Assembly (NCBI RefSeq): GCF_001431595.1 | Contig: NZ_LDJO01000014.1 | Location: 124,001 to 188,000 of the forward strand | Length of the DNA: 64,000 bases | DNA from: Stenotrophomonas acidaminiphila | GTDB lineage: Bacteria; Pseudomonadota; Gammaproteobacteria; Xanthomonadales; Xanthomonadaceae | Direction: 5' to 3' | Shown here: in pieces, positions 46,583-56,066 of the stretch | Numbering within the stretch: the first letter of the stretch is position 1 | Layout: every line of letters begins with the position of its first letter | Notes under the pieces: model-generated | Told to the model about the DNA's origin: nothing | Database searches by the model: none | What the model saw: only the letters and a program-made list of their open reading frames with translations | Position numbers and translations under genes: made by a program

Positions 46583-48190
46583 TCAGTACACGTCGCGGCG
46601 GTAGCGCCGCTGCATCACCAGTTGTTCCTTGCACTGGCTTCCCAGCGCCTGCGCGATAACCGCGTCCACCGCCGGTGCCATGCCCTGCAGGCTGCCGCAG
46701 ACCAGCACGGTGGCGCCATCGTCGACCCAGCGCCGCAACCGCGCCGCCTGCGCGGCCAGTGCGTCCTGCACGTAGCGGTAGGGGCCGCCATCACGGCTGA
46801 ACACGGCATCCAGGTGTTCGATCCAGCCATCGCGGTGCCACTGTTCCAGCTCTTCGCCGAAGTGGAAATCGTGCGCGTGGTTGCGTTCTCCGAACAGCAG
46901 CCAGTTGCGCCGCGCGCCGGCGTCGATGCGTGCGCGCAGGTGCGCGCGCAGGCCGGCGATGCCGGTGCCGTTGCCGATCAGCACCAGCGGCGCGTCGCCG
47001 GCCGGCGGGTGGAAGTTGGGGTTGGAGCGCAGGCGCAGGTCGATGCGCGCGCCGATGGCGGCGTGGTCGCACAGCCAGCCACTGGCCAGGCCCGGGGTGC
47101 CGTCCGGATGCGACTGCCGTCGCAGCAGCAGCCGCAGGTGGTTTTCCGATGGCAGCGAGGCGATGGAGTATTCCCGGTGCGGCAATGGCTGCAGCGCCGC
47201 CGCGATCGCCTCGGGTGCGTTGCCGTCGAGCGTGTCGGGCAGCCGGGCGGTGGCCAGCCGTTCGCGCAGCAGGCGGCCATCGGCCAGCGTCGCCTGCGTG
47301 TCCAGTGCATGCGCGCGCATCCATTGTTCGACCGTGGCCGGCGCATGCCGCGGACCGATCTCGGCGATATCGCCGGCCTGCCAGGCGGGCAGCTCGCCGT
47401 CGGCCAGTTGCAGGCACAGCTGGAACACCGGGCCGCCGACGCTGCCGGGATTGGAGCGGGTGCGCGCCTGCAGCACCCAGGGCTGGTAGTCGGGCGTGCT
47501 CCAGTCGGCCTGGACGCTGCCGTCGCCGAACTGGGCGAGCAACTGCTGCCAGTGGCGCAGCGCGGCCGGATCGGCGTTGTCCACTTCCACCGTATCGAAC
47601 AACGGCTGCGCGCCCTGCCGGCGCAGCCAGTCGTCGAGGCGGTGGCCGAACGCGCAGTAGTCCGCGTAGCTGCGGTCGCCCAGGGCCAGCACCGCGTATT
47701 GCAGCTCCGGCAGTGCCGGTGCCTGCCGCATCACCTGGCCGAGGAAGGCCAGGGCGTGGTCGGGCGGGTCGCCTTCGCCGGTGGTACTGGCGATGAACAG
47801 CGCCTTGCGGGTGCCGGCCAGCAGCGCCGCATCGACCTGATCGAGCGCCCGCAGGTGCACCCGGCAACCGCCATCGCGCAGGCTCTGCGCGGTATGCCCG
47901 GCCAATTGCCGGGCGAAGCCGGTCTGGCTGGCCCAGACCACCAGCAGCGGGGGGGGGCCGGCCTCGCCGGTATCGTCCTGGCGCGGGCGTGCCCGCCACC
48001 ACAGCGCCGCGCACCACGCCGCATAGCCGAGCACCGCGGCCAGCGCGATCCAGCGCCGCGCCGGCAGCGGCGTGGGCTGCCAGCCGTCTTCACCCAGGTG
48101 CAGGCGCAGCAGCAGCCAGGCGATGGCCAGCAGCGCGGCGATGACCGCGGCATTGCCGGCGATGACGCGCATGGAGCCCGTGCGGTTCAT
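46583..48190 (-). CDS. Membrane-anchored flavodoxin/NADPH-type reductase
   Basis: 535-residue diflavin reductase. Two N-terminal membrane helices (VIAGNAAVIAALLAIAWLLLRL, WIALAAVLGYAAWCAALWW), a flavodoxin domain (LLVVWASQTGFARQLAGHTAQ, FIASTTGEGDPPDHAL, AVLALGDRSYADYCAFG), and a ferredoxin-reductase domain (REYSIASLPSENHLRLLLRR, LIGNGTGIAGLRAHL, YRYVQDALA). It resembles the sulfite reductase flavoprotein family but, with a PepSY protein in the same transcript, more likely feeds electrons to ferric siderophore or haem reduction at the inner membrane. Start ATG overlaps the ApbE stop. Last gene of the Fur-box operon. Confidence 0.85.
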   Translation of the reverse strand: MNRTGSMRVIAGNAAVIAALLAIAWLLLRLHLGEDGWQPTPLPARRWIALAAVLGYAAWCAALWWRARPRQDDTGEAGPPPLLVVWASQTGFARQLAGHTAQSLRDGGCRVHLRALDQVDAALLAGTRKALFIASTTGEGDPPDHALAFLGQVMRQAPALPELQYAVLALGDRSYADYCAFGHRLDDWLRRQGAQPLFDTVEVDNADPAALRHWQQLLAQFGDGSVQADWSTPDYQPWVLQARTRSNPGSVGGPVFQLCLQLADGELPAWQAGDIAEIGPRHAPATVEQWMRAHALDTQATLADGRLLRERLATARLPDTLDGNAPEAIAAALQPLPHREYSIASLPSENHLRLLLRRQSHPDGTPGLASGWLCDHAAIGARIDLRLRSNPNFHPPAGDAPLVLIGNGTGIAGLRAHLRARIDAGARRNWLLFGERNHAHDFHFGEELEQWHRDGWIEHLDAVFSRDGGPYRYVQDALAAQAARLRRWVDDGATVLVCGSLQGMAPAVDAVIAQALGSQCKEQLVMQRRYRRDVY

Positions 48191-49155
48191 GCGTTGCCCG
48201 CATCCAGCTGTTGCCGGAAGCCGCGCGACAGCGTTTCCACGTGGCCTTCGGTACCGCGCTGGAGGAAGCGCGCAGCCAGGCCATGGGCATCGGCGAAAGC
48301 GCATCCCTGGTCGGCGCCCATCACCGTCAATGCGGTGGCCCAGGCGTCGGCCAGCATCGCCTCGCGGTGCAGCACGGTGACCGCGGCGGCGGCGCGCGCC
48401 ACCGGCGCATGCCGGCGCGGGTCGAGGGTGTGGCTGTAGCTCACCCCGTCGTGTTCATAGCGGTGCCAGCGGTCGCCGGAGGTGGCCACGGCCAGGTCGT
48501 CGAGTGCCAGCACGCGCGGCGGCTGCCCGCTGCCGGCATCCTCGTCCGGTGCCGATTCGACCAGTACCCGCCACGGCTGGCCGTCCGGCTTGCGGCCACG
48601 GCCATGCAGTTCGCCGCCGACCTCGACCAGCGCCGCTTCGATGCCCTGGCTGTGCAGCCAGCGGCTGACCGCGTCCACGCCGTAGCCCTTGGCGATCGCC
48701 GACAGGTCCAGTTGCAGGCCGCCGGGCTGCAGCAGCGCCTGCGCCTGCGCGTCCAGCTGCAGCCGCTGCCAGCCGCAATGCGCGGCGACGCGGGCGACCT
48801 GCGCGGCATCGGGCGGGTCGCGGTGCCGCGCGTCGGCACCGAAACCCCACAGTGCCACCAGGGGGCCGACGGTAGGGTCGAAGGCACCGCCGCTGCGCTC
48901 GGCCACGGCATGCGCGGCCAGCAGTACGCGCCAGAAGTCGTCCGGCAGCGCCTGCCAGTGGCCACTGGCCGCACGGTTGTAGCGGCTGATGTCCGAGCCG
49001 GGCTCCCAGGTGCTCATCTGCGCGACCACGCGGTCGAGCTGCGCCTGGATGCCGGCATGCAGCGGATGCAGGTCGCGGTCGCGCGGCACCACCAGCTTGA
49101 CGCTCCAGGTGGTGCCCATGGTGTGGCCGCCGAGTGCGGCGATGTCCGATGACAT
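48187..49155 (-). CDS. apbE: FAD:protein FMN transferase
   Basis: ApbE-type flavin transferase that links FMN to a Thr/Ser of a target protein using FAD. 322 residues: TMGTTWSVKL, DLSAIAKGYGVDAVSRWL, VEVGGELHGRGRKPDGQPW, SYSHTLDPRRHAPV and LADAWATALTVMGADQG, with the Mg2+ and FAD ligands present. Unlike most ApbE proteins it has no signal peptide or lipobox from the ATG at 49155, so it may act in the cytoplasm or its start may be misjudged. No obvious flavinylation target motif was noticed in neighbours. Confidence 0.9.
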   Translation of the reverse strand: MSSDIAALGGHTMGTTWSVKLVVPRDRDLHPLHAGIQAQLDRVVAQMSTWEPGSDISRYNRAASGHWQALPDDFWRVLLAAHAVAERSGGAFDPTVGPLVALWGFGADARHRDPPDAAQVARVAAHCGWQRLQLDAQAQALLQPGGLQLDLSAIAKGYGVDAVSRWLHSQGIEAALVEVGGELHGRGRKPDGQPWRVLVESAPDEDAGSGQPPRVLALDDLAVATSGDRWHRYEHDGVSYSHTLDPRRHAPVARAAAAVTVLHREAMLADAWATALTVMGADQGCAFADAHGLAARFLQRGTEGHVETLSRGFRQQLDAGNA

Positions 49156-49270
49156 GGCGTCGGGGAGGGATGCGGGGGAGCAGGGCAGGTCGGAGGCGGC
49201 CGCCGTTGTCGCGGCGGCCGGCGGGAACGGGAGGAGCGGCGCGGGCGGCTCCTCCCGGCGTGCCAGCGCC

Positions 49271-50125
49271 TTACTGCGGCAGCACTTCCAGCGTGGCGAC
49301 GTAGCTCAGCCGGCGCTGCCTGGCCTGCGGCGTGCTGGTCTTGCCGTCGCTGGTCGAGGTCTCCAGCCAGTACATGCCCGGCTCCGGCCAGGTCACCTTG
49401 AAGCTGCCGTCGGCGCCGGTGGTCACCTTGATCTCGTCCTGCGCGTTGCGGTAGCGGGTGGCGCCACGCACGATTTCCACTTCCAGCCCACTGGCGGGCT
49501 GGCCGTCGACCATCAGCTTGAACGTGGCTTCCTCGCCGGCGAACAGGTCGTTGGGATGGGTGACCGGCACCAGTTCCAGGCCCTTGCCGGTGGCCGCGAC
49601 GGTGCTCGGCTTGCCCTTGGTGACGAAGGTCTCCACCCGGCCGATGCCTTCGGTGACCTGCAGGTTCTGCGCGTTCTTCGGGATCTTGGTGGCCAGGTCC
49701 TCGGCCGTGGCGTTGCGCAGGAAGCTGCCACGGGCGCCGCCCATGCCGCCGGCCGCCGGCTTGTCCCTGGCCGCGGCCAGGCTCTCCGGGGTGTCCCAGC
49801 GTGCGGACAGGCCACGGTTGAGGTTGGCGATGCGGTAGGTGCCTTCCTGCGCCAGCGGCACGTCGAACACGCTGCGGTACTTGCCGGTGGCCGGATTCTG
49901 CGGCGGCAGCGTGCTGCCGTCGGGCGCGGCGATGCTGACGTTGTCCAGGCGCATCGCCACGTGGTCGGGGTAATAGAGCTGGTTGGACACCGCGGCGTCG
50001 ACCGTCACCCAGGCATCGTTGCCGGCGACGACGGTGGCCGAGGGCAGCAGCCACTGCTTGTGGGCCAGGGCGGAGAACGGGAGCGAGGCGGCGATCAGCG
50101 CGGCGAGCAGGGTGGTGCGTTTCAT
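49271..50125 (-). CDS. DUF4198 periplasmic protein
   Basis: 284-residue exported protein with signal peptide MKRTTLLAALIAASLPFSALA. The mature part opens HKQWLLPSATVVAGNDAWVTVDAAVSNQLYYPDHV, typical of DUF4198, and has an Ig-like or carboxypeptidase-regulatory-like C-terminal half (GLEVEIVRGATRYRNAQDEIKVTTGADGSFKVTWPEPGMYWLE). DUF4198 proteins are often encoded with metal-uptake receptors and may bind metals or metallophores. ATG 50125 with AAGGAG upstream. Confidence 0.88.
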   Translation of the reverse strand: MKRTTLLAALIAASLPFSALAHKQWLLPSATVVAGNDAWVTVDAAVSNQLYYPDHVAMRLDNVSIAAPDGSTLPPQNPATGKYRSVFDVPLAQEGTYRIANLNRGLSARWDTPESLAAARDKPAAGGMGGARGSFLRNATAEDLATKIPKNAQNLQVTEGIGRVETFVTKGKPSTVAATGKGLELVPVTHPNDLFAGEEATFKLMVDGQPASGLEVEIVRGATRYRNAQDEIKVTTGADGSFKVTWPEPGMYWLETSTSDGKTSTPQARQRRLSYVATLEVLPQ

Positions 50126-50149
50126 GCGGGTTTCTCCTTGTCCGGAACG

Positions 50150-50668
50150 TCAGGGCTTGGTGGCGAGGGTGACCAGGCCGAGCTCGCTCTGGCCCCGGGC
50201 GCTGCCGTTGCCGGCCTTGCCCTTCCACTCGAATGGAATCTTCAGCAGCTCGCGGCCACCGACTTCGCGCACGGCTTCCACCACCAGGGTGTACTGGCCG
50301 GCAGGCAGGGCGCGCAGCTGCGGCTGGCTGTCACTGAAGCCCAGCGCGTGCTTGCCGGCCGGCCGGGTCGGGCCGGTCACGCCGTCCACCGGCACCTGCA
50401 GGGTGCGGCCGCTCTTGCGCCACCACTGGCGCAGGTCGGGCAGCCACTTGGTGCCATGGCCTTCGGCGTTGGACGTCTGCTGGTACCACACCGACAGGTT
50501 GGCCACGGACTTCTGCCCGCCATCCTCGATCCACACCGCCACGTAGGGACGGTGGTACTCGGCCACGTTGAGCCTGGGGATCTCGACGTTGATGTCCAGG
50601 CTTGCAGCGTAGGCCGCCGGGGTGGCGGCGAGCAGCCCGCTCAGGGCGATGGTGAGGGTGACGCGCAT
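50150..50668 (-). CDS. DUF2271 periplasmic protein
   Basis: 172-residue exported protein: signal peptide MRVTLTIALSGLLAATPAAYA, then LDINVEIPRLNVAEYHRPYVAVWIEDGGQKSVANLSVWYQ, the DUF2271 pattern. Function unknown; the family travels with PepSY, DUF4198 and ApbE in iron-regulated clusters, as here. Twenty-four bases upstream of the DUF4198 gene and 27 bases after the PepSY gene. Confidence 0.88.
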   Translation of the reverse strand: MRVTLTIALSGLLAATPAAYAASLDINVEIPRLNVAEYHRPYVAVWIEDGGQKSVANLSVWYQQTSNAEGHGTKWLPDLRQWWRKSGRTLQVPVDGVTGPTRPAGKHALGFSDSQPQLRALPAGQYTLVVEAVREVGGRELLKIPFEWKGKAGNGSARGQSELGLVTLATKP

Positions 50669-50695
50669 GGTGCGACTCCGTAGGGGAAGCGTGTG

Positions 50696-51340
50696 TCAGT
50701 GGATGAGGAGCAGGGCGATCAGCAGCGGGACCAGCAGGCCCAGCCCGACCAGCGGCCAGGTCATGCGCCGTTGCCGCGCATGCAGGTGCAGCAGGAACAG
50801 GCCGGTGATGCAAAACACCAGGCAGGCCACCGCGAACAGGTCGATGAACCAGCCCCAGCCGGCACCGGCGTTGCGGCCCTTGTGCAGGTCGTTGAAGTAC
50901 GACACCCAGCCGCGGCGGGTCCGTTCGAACTCCACCGCGCCGGTCTCGCGGTCGATGCTCAGCCAGGCGTCGCTGCCGGGGCCGGGCAGCGACAGGTAGA
51001 CCTCCTGCGGCGACCATTCGGCCGTGCGCCCGCCGATGGCCAGGTCCAGTTCGCGCGCCAGCCAGTCGGCGACCCGCGCCGGCAGCGGCGCATTGCCGTC
51101 TTCCTGCGTGGCCAACACCTGCAGCAGCGGCGGCGGCAGTTCCAGCTGGCGGTTGCTGACCTGGGGCGTGCCCTCGATCTTCGCGGCATGGTTGAGGGTG
51201 ATGCCGGTGGCCGCGAACAGCAGCATGCCGATCAGGCAGACCGCCGAGCTGATCCAGTGCCACTGGTGCAGCGTGCGCAGCCAGAAGCCGCGGCTGGCCT
51301 GGTGCTGGACGAGATCGGCGGGGGAGCGTTCGGTGGACAC
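50696..51340 (-). CDS. PepSY-associated membrane protein
   Basis: About 214 residues with an N-terminal helix ([32 protein letters not shown], containing the HxWxW-type motif of PepSY reductases), a periplasmic PepSY-like domain and two C-terminal helices ([32 protein letters not shown]). I use the GTG at 51340 because it is the first start downstream of the promoter; a TTG at 51358 is possible. Such proteins take part in ferric siderophore or haem reduction across the inner membrane. First gene of the operon running to the flavodoxin reductase. Confidence 0.8.
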   Translation of the reverse strand: MSTERSPADLVQHQASRGFWLRTLHQWHWISSAVCLIGMLLFAATGITLNHAAKIEGTPQVSNRQLELPPPLLQVLATQEDGNAPLPARVADWLARELDLAIGGRTAEWSPQEVYLSLPGPGSDAWLSIDRETGAVEFERTRRGWVSYFNDLHKGRNAGAGWGWFIDLFAVACLVFCITGLFLLHLHARQRRMTWPLVGLGLLVPLLIALLLIH

Positions 51341-51367
51341 GTGTGTGGTGCGGTGCAAAGAGATGGA

Positions 51368-51396
51368 ATTAGAACATTGATGAGAATGATTCGCAA
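51368..51396 (-). promoter_or_regulatory. Promoter with embedded Fur-like box for the PepSY operon
   Basis: Minus strand: TTGCGA (51391-51396), 17 bp, TCTAAT (51368-51373). The spacer reads as a Fur-type sequence (plus strand TGAGAATGATTCGCAATTT). AATGATTCGCA is shared exactly with the promoter at 58925-58953. Confidence 0.65.
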
Positions 51397-51455
51397 TTTG
51401 TATCACTCTGTGTCCCGGCCCGGCGGGTGGAGCAGGCGCCACCCGCCAGGGCGGA

Positions 51456-53882
51456 TCAGAAGCGCACGTTCAGGCTCATCCAGATGCTGCGCGCCTTGTC
51501 CTTGTTGTTGTAGTCGTCCTCGAACAGCACCTCGTTGGTCACGTCGCCGTAGATGCCGTTGCCGTTGAGGTCGTTGAACGAGGTCTGGTACGTGGTGAAG
51601 TCGCGGTCGAGCAGGTTGTTGATGCGCGCGTTGATGGTCAGCCAGCCGGTGGCCTCGTACGACGCCCCCAGGTGCAGCACCGTGTAGTCCTTGTAGTACA
51701 GCTCCTTGCCGGTGACGGCGCTGACGCCGCGGTAGCGCCTGGAGCGTGCCTCGGCTGTCAGGAACAGGCTCAGGCGGTCGCTGGCCTGCCAGTCGAACGT
51801 GGCATTGGCCATGTGCCGGGCGCTGTTGCCCAGCGGCAGCCCCTTCTCCGCGCCGCTCTTCTGCTCGCTGTCGGTGAAGGTGTAGTTGGCGCGCAGGCCG
51901 AAGGCGTCGCTGATCGCCCAGCGCCCGGCCAGCTCGGCCCCCTGGATCACGACTTCGTCGATGTTGACCGTGCGGCTGCTGCTCGAATAGCCCAGCTCGG
52001 CGTACTCGCCGCTGCTGCTGCAGCTTAGGGCCAGGCCGGCGCCGCACGGCTGGCTGTCGATCTTGTCGTCGAAGCGGTTGTGGAACAGCGTGGCGTTGAA
52101 GTTGTGGCCCTGCGGGTGCTGCCAGTACACCGCCAGCTCGGTGCTGGTGCTGGTTTCCGGCTTCAGGTCCGGGTTGCCGAAGAACGGCAGCGTGCCCTGG
52201 CCGCCGAAGCCGATGACGCCGTCATACAGGTCGGTGGTCCTGGGCGTCTTGAAGCCGGTGCTGACGCCGCCCTTGATCGTCCACTGCTCGTTCAGGGCAT
52301 AGACGCCGTACAGGCGCGGGCTCAGGTGGTCGCCGAACACCTTGTGGTCGTCGTAGCGCAGGCCCGCGGTGAGGGTCAGCGGCGCGCTCACCTTCCAGTT
52401 GTCCTCGACGAACAGCGAGTACATGTCGTGTTCCTGCTTCAGCCCGGGCGTGCCCTTCTCGGTGCCGAACACGCCGTCGGTCAGTTCGCCGCGGATGACC
52501 TGCGTGCCGGCCACCAGGGTGTGCTCGCCGGCGGCCTGGAACGGAATGTCGAGCTTGGCGTCCAGGGTGTACTGCGCGCTCTCCAGGGTGCGCTTGGGGC
52601 GCGGCAGGAAGGTGGACTCGGCCAGGGCGCGGCGCTCGGCCAGGCCCATGCCGGCGTAAGCGCCGGTACCGTCGATCATCGCCAGCAGGCGTTCGCGCTC
52701 GGCCACGGTGAACGGCAGGGTGCGGCCATCGTTGTTGGTGGCCACCCGCGCCAGCGAGACGAAACTGTTGCCGATATCCCACTGGCCTTCGTGGGTCAGC
52801 GCCCAGGCATCGCGGGTGAATGCCTGCGACGCGCTGTAGCCGACCCGCGGGTCGGCGCGGCGCGCCCAGGTGCCGCCGTTGGCGCGGCAGGCGGCGGCGT
52901 TGGCGCCGGTCGCGCCGCTGCAGTAGTTGGATGCGCGCCAGATACTGTTGATGTTGTCGACGGTACCGACGGGATACTCCTCCACGCCGCTGTCGTTGAT
53001 CTTGATCTTGTTGTCGTAGGTTTGCCGCGAGGTGTCGTAGTCCAGCGACAGGGTCTGGTTGTCGGACGGCATCCAGGCCAGGGTGATGCCACCGGCCTTG
53101 TTGGTGTTGTCCACGGTCTTGCCGCCGCTGCCGAAGCCCAGCGGGCGGGTGTGCAGGCCGCCGGCCGGATCGGTGGCCGGCGCGTAGGTCGGGTTGGAGG
53201 CCTTGCGCTCGTACCAGCTGCCGCGTGCGCTCAGGTTGAGCACCCCGGGCAGCAGCGGCCCGGTGACGAAGAAGTCCACGGTGCTGTCGTCGCCGAACTC
53301 GTCGTCGGTCTCGACGGTGCGGGCGATGCTGGCCGAGCCGTGCCAGCTGTCGAGGGTGCGCCGGGTGATGATGTTGATCACCCCGCCCATGGCGTCGGCG
53401 CCATACAGCGTGGACATCGGCCCGCGGATCACTTCGATGCGCTCGATCGCGTCCAGCGGCGGGATGTGGTTGAACTGGTTGCCGCCGAAGTTGTTCGGGT
53501 AGATGTCGCCGTGGTTGTTCTGGCGGCGGCCGTTGACCAGGATCAGCGTGTAGTCCGCGCCCATGCCGCGCATGGAGATGGTGCCCTGGCCGGTCTTGTC
53601 GCGGGTTTCGCCCACATCCACGCCTTCCAGGTCACGCACCGCGTCCAGCAGGGTCATGTACGGACGCCTGGACAGCTCCTCGTGGGTGATCACCGAGATG
53701 CTGGCCGGTGCGGCGGTGATCTTCTGCTCGAAGCCGGACGCGGTGACCACCACGGTGTCCAGCGTGGACGGCTGCGGGGCGGGGGCGCCGGAGGCATGGG
53801 CCAGCGCCGGCAGTGCGGCGAGCAGGGCGAGGGCGAGGGAAGTGCGCGCGGCGGGCGCGCGGAAGCGATGGCGCAGAGCCAT
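51456..53882 (-). CDS. TonB-dependent receptor, FepA/CirA-like
   Basis: Outer-membrane transporter of 808 residues, probably for a ferric catecholate siderophore or similar iron source. Signal peptide ([15 protein letters not shown]), TonB box DTVVVTA, plug with [51 protein letters not shown] and [28 protein letters not shown], typical of the FepA/CirA/BtuB group. The barrel ends [13 protein letters not shown] 53882 with GAGG eight bases upstream. It follows the small exported protein at 54008, probably in one transcript, and precedes the PepSY operon, which has its own promoter. Confidence 0.92.
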   Translation of the reverse strand: MALRHRFRAPAARTSLALALLAALPALAHASGAPAPQPSTLDTVVVTASGFEQKITAAPASISVITHEELSRRPYMTLLDAVRDLEGVDVGETRDKTGQGTISMRGMGADYTLILVNGRRQNNHGDIYPNNFGGNQFNHIPPLDAIERIEVIRGPMSTLYGADAMGGVINIITRRTLDSWHGSASIARTVETDDEFGDDSTVDFFVTGPLLPGVLNLSARGSWYERKASNPTYAPATDPAGGLHTRPLGFGSGGKTVDNTNKAGGITLAWMPSDNQTLSLDYDTSRQTYDNKIKINDSGVEEYPVGTVDNINSIWRASNYCSGATGANAAACRANGGTWARRADPRVGYSASQAFTRDAWALTHEGQWDIGNSFVSLARVATNNDGRTLPFTVAERERLLAMIDGTGAYAGMGLAERRALAESTFLPRPKRTLESAQYTLDAKLDIPFQAAGEHTLVAGTQVIRGELTDGVFGTEKGTPGLKQEHDMYSLFVEDNWKVSAPLTLTAGLRYDDHKVFGDHLSPRLYGVYALNEQWTIKGGVSTGFKTPRTTDLYDGVIGFGGQGTLPFFGNPDLKPETSTSTELAVYWQHPQGHNFNATLFHNRFDDKIDSQPCGAGLALSCSSSGEYAELGYSSSSRTVNIDEVVIQGAELAGRWAISDAFGLRANYTFTDSEQKSGAEKGLPLGNSARHMANATFDWQASDRLSLFLTAEARSRRYRGVSAVTGKELYYKDYTVLHLGASYEATGWLTINARINNLLDRDFTTYQTSFNDLNGNGIYGDVTNEVLFEDDYNNKDKARSIWMSLNVRF

Positions 53883-54007
53883 GGGAAGACCTCGGGAACG
53901 GAACGGGAAAAGGGGCACGGCGGGCCGCTGGCGCGCGGGCGCGCGGGCGCCACGGCAGCAATGGATGGGGCGGCGGAACAGGCGCGGCGTGGCCGCGCGG
54001 CGACGGC

Positions 54008-54415
54008 TCAGCGCGGAGGGGGCGCCTGGCTGCGCTGCGACCGCCAGTGGGTGGGCAGGGCGGTCGGCGGTACGGGCAAGGCGCCCGGCCGGAGAGGCTG
54101 GAGGTACGCGGCCATGTCCACGGTACGGGCCACCGGGCGCGGGGGCGCAGCGCGCAGGCAGGCCGCGCGCGGCACCTGCAGCGTGGTCACGCGGCGCAGT
54201 TTGGCGGGTGTTTCCTGCTCCGCCGATCCGCCCGCGGGCGCTTCTTCGCCCGCGCCTGCCGCCGCTGCCACCGCCAGGCGCGCGGCCGCTGCCGGCTGGG
54301 TGCCGGCAGGCCCCAGCAGCAGGCACAGTGCCATCAGCACCCACAGCGGTGCACGCAGGCCGTTGCGCAGGTGCGCAAGGGCGGGCAGGCAGCGGTGTTG
54401 GAGCAGGTGGTGCAT
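54008..54415 (-). CDS. Small exported or membrane protein upstream of the TonB receptor
   Basis: 135 residues, not recognised. A signal-anchor (LWVLMALCLLLGPAGTQPAAAA) is followed by an Ala/Pro-rich low-complexity stretch and a short basic segment (KLRRVTTLQVPRAACLRAAPP). ATG 54415 lies about 50 bases after a candidate promoter. Similar short Pro/Ala-rich proteins precede TonB receptors in some Xanthomonads. High coding-like GC alone is weak evidence, so the call is tentative. Confidence 0.5.
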   Translation of the reverse strand: MHHLLQHRCLPALAHLRNGLRAPLWVLMALCLLLGPAGTQPAAAARLAVAAAAGAGEEAPAGGSAEQETPAKLRRVTTLQVPRAACLRAAPPRPVARTVDMAAYLQPLRPGALPVPPTALPTHWRSQRSQAPPPR

Positions 54416-54470
54416 CGAATCCCCGGTTGGCGCGCGTGCCGCCGGGTCAACCGGGCGGCGTCGTCATGCA

Positions 54471-54521
54471 ATTGTAGTTGGGATTTGTTATCTGATGCAA
54501 ATAAGAACTTCTTTCATTTGA
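54471..54521 (-). promoter_or_regulatory. Candidate promoter and imperfect palindrome for the FepA-like unit
   Basis: Minus strand TTGCAT (54495-54500), 18 bp, TACAAT (54471-54476). Just upstream the plus-strand sequence CAAATAAGAAC then TTCTTTCATTTG is an imperfect inverted repeat with a two-base offset, AT-rich like a Fur box but not a good match. Confidence 0.4.
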
Positions 54522-54563
54522 AGCCGGGTTGACGCGGATCAACCCGGCCACCGCGCCGTCGTG

Positions 54564-55241
54564 TCAGACCTCGGCCCATTGCCGCAGCAGGTTGTGGTAC
54601 ACGCCGGTCAGCTGCAGTACCGCGCCGGCATCGGCGTTGCCCTGGCGCAGGGTTTCGATGGACGTATCCATCTCGAACAGCAGCCGTCGCCGCGCATCGT
54701 CGCGGACCATGCTCTGCACCCAGAAGAACGACGCCAGCCGCGCACCACGGGTGACCGGCGTCACCTGGTGCAGGCTGCTGGAGGGATACAGCACCAGGTC
54801 GCCCGCCGGCAGCTTCACCGCGTGCTCGCCATAGGTGTCGCTGATGACCAGTTCGCCGCCTTCGTACTCGTCCGGCGGGTTGAGGAACAGGGTGCACGAC
54901 ACGTCCGAGCGCAGCTGTTCGCCGTGGGACAGGTTCATCACCGCGCCGTCGACGTGGAAGCCGTAGGTGCCGCCGCCGGTGTAGCGGTTGAAACGGGGCG
55001 GCAGGTACTTCAGCGGCAGGGCGGCGCTGAAGAACAGCGGGTGCCTGGCCAGTGCCAGCAGGATGGTTTCGCCCAGTTCGCGCCGCAGCGGCGAATCCTC
55101 CGGCAACTGCTCGTTGCGCTTGGCCTGCGCACCGAGGTGGCCCACCGTCTGGCGGCCATCGGTCCATTGCGCGGCGTCGAGACTGGCGCGGAATCCGGCG
55201 ACCTGCGCCGGTGTCAACACGTTGGGGATATGCAGCAGCAT
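54564..55241 (-). CDS. piuC: Fe(II)/2-oxoglutarate dioxygenase PiuC (PKHD-type)
   Basis: Hydroxylase of the YbiX/PiuC family, 225 residues. Iron ligands appear in [11 protein letters not shown] (HxD) and [24 protein letters not shown] (distal His and 2-oxoglutarate Arg). The N-terminus [29 protein letters not shown] and SLRREL-type segments are typical. In Pseudomonas piuC accompanies the PiuA siderophore receptor; the substrate is not known. ATG 55241, nine bases after the Sel1 gene stop, last in the receptor-Sel1-piuC unit. Confidence 0.92.
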   Translation of the reverse strand: MLLHIPNVLTPAQVAGFRASLDAAQWTDGRQTVGHLGAQAKRNEQLPEDSPLRRELGETILLALARHPLFFSAALPLKYLPPRFNRYTGGGTYGFHVDGAVMNLSHGEQLRSDVSCTLFLNPPDEYEGGELVISDTYGEHAVKLPAGDLVLYPSSSLHQVTPVTRGARLASFFWVQSMVRDDARRRLLFEMDTSIETLRQGNADAGAVLQLTGVYHNLLRQWAEV

Positions 55242-55250
55242 GGGGGTTCC

Positions 55251-55976
55251 TCAGTCTGCGGGGTGTTCGACCAGCGCGCGTACCCGCGGGTGCGGCGATG
55301 CGGCCAGTTGCGGGACGATGTGCGCCATGAACGCGGGGCTGCCGTGCGCGAGCGCGAGCCGCAGCCAGTGCAGGGCTTCGTCGATGCGGCCCTGCTGCAG
55401 CACGATGGAGGCGTAGTTGGCCTGTCCGCGGAAGTCGCCGGCTTCGGCCGCGCGCCGGTACCACGCCAGCGCCGCCTGCGGGTCGCGCGCGGTCTCCAGC
55501 CCGTCTTCCAGGTGGCGCGCCAGCAGGTTCATCGATTTGGCGTGGCCCAGGTGGGCGGCACGGGTGTAGAGCGCGAGCGCCTGGCGCCGATCCTGGGCCA
55601 CGCCGCGGCCGGTGGCGAGCAGGTTGGCGTGGTTGTACATGCCCCAGTCCAGCCCGGCGTCGGCCGCGCGGCGGTACCACACGGCGGCCAGCGCCAGGTC
55701 GATGGCGGTGCCCTGGCCCAGCTCGTGGCAGCGCCCCAGCATGTTCATCGCCACCGCGTCGCCGTTGTTGGCCGCGGTGGCGTACCACAGCAGCGCGGCC
55801 TCGGCGTCGCGCGCGGTCCCCTTGCCGTCCATGTACATCTGCGCCAGCAGCAGCTGCGCGCCGACCTGTCCGTGCAGGGCGGCATCGCGGACTTCGGCGA
55901 AGGCCGCCTGTGGATCGGAACGCAGGCGCGCGGCCAGCACGTCGGCATCGAGCGGGGGGCGGGAGGGCGTGGACAT
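55251..55976 (-). CDS. Sel1-repeat protein of the piu cluster
   Basis: 241 residues containing about four Sel1-like (TPR-type) repeats, for example AEAALLWYATAANNGDAVAMNMLGRCHELGQG and ALAAVWYRRAADAGLDWGMYNHANLLATGRG. Probably a protein-interaction scaffold. The order receptor, Sel1 protein, PiuC is the same as around Pseudomonas piuA (PA4514-PA4516, from memory). ATG 55976; a longer frame begins in the preceding gap. Confidence 0.88.
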   Translation of the reverse strand: MSTPSRPPLDADVLAARLRSDPQAAFAEVRDAALHGQVGAQLLLAQMYMDGKGTARDAEAALLWYATAANNGDAVAMNMLGRCHELGQGTAIDLALAAVWYRRAADAGLDWGMYNHANLLATGRGVAQDRRQALALYTRAAHLGHAKSMNLLARHLEDGLETARDPQAALAWYRRAAEAGDFRGQANYASIVLQQGRIDEALHWLRLALAHGSPAFMAHIVPQLAASPHPRVRALVEHPAD

Positions 55977-56066
55977 CGCGGGCCTGGGTCGAGCCTGGCA
56001 GTGGCGTGGGGAACGATGCGCCGGAGACGGCGGCGGGAAACCGGCCACCGTCCCGGCGCGCGGGCA

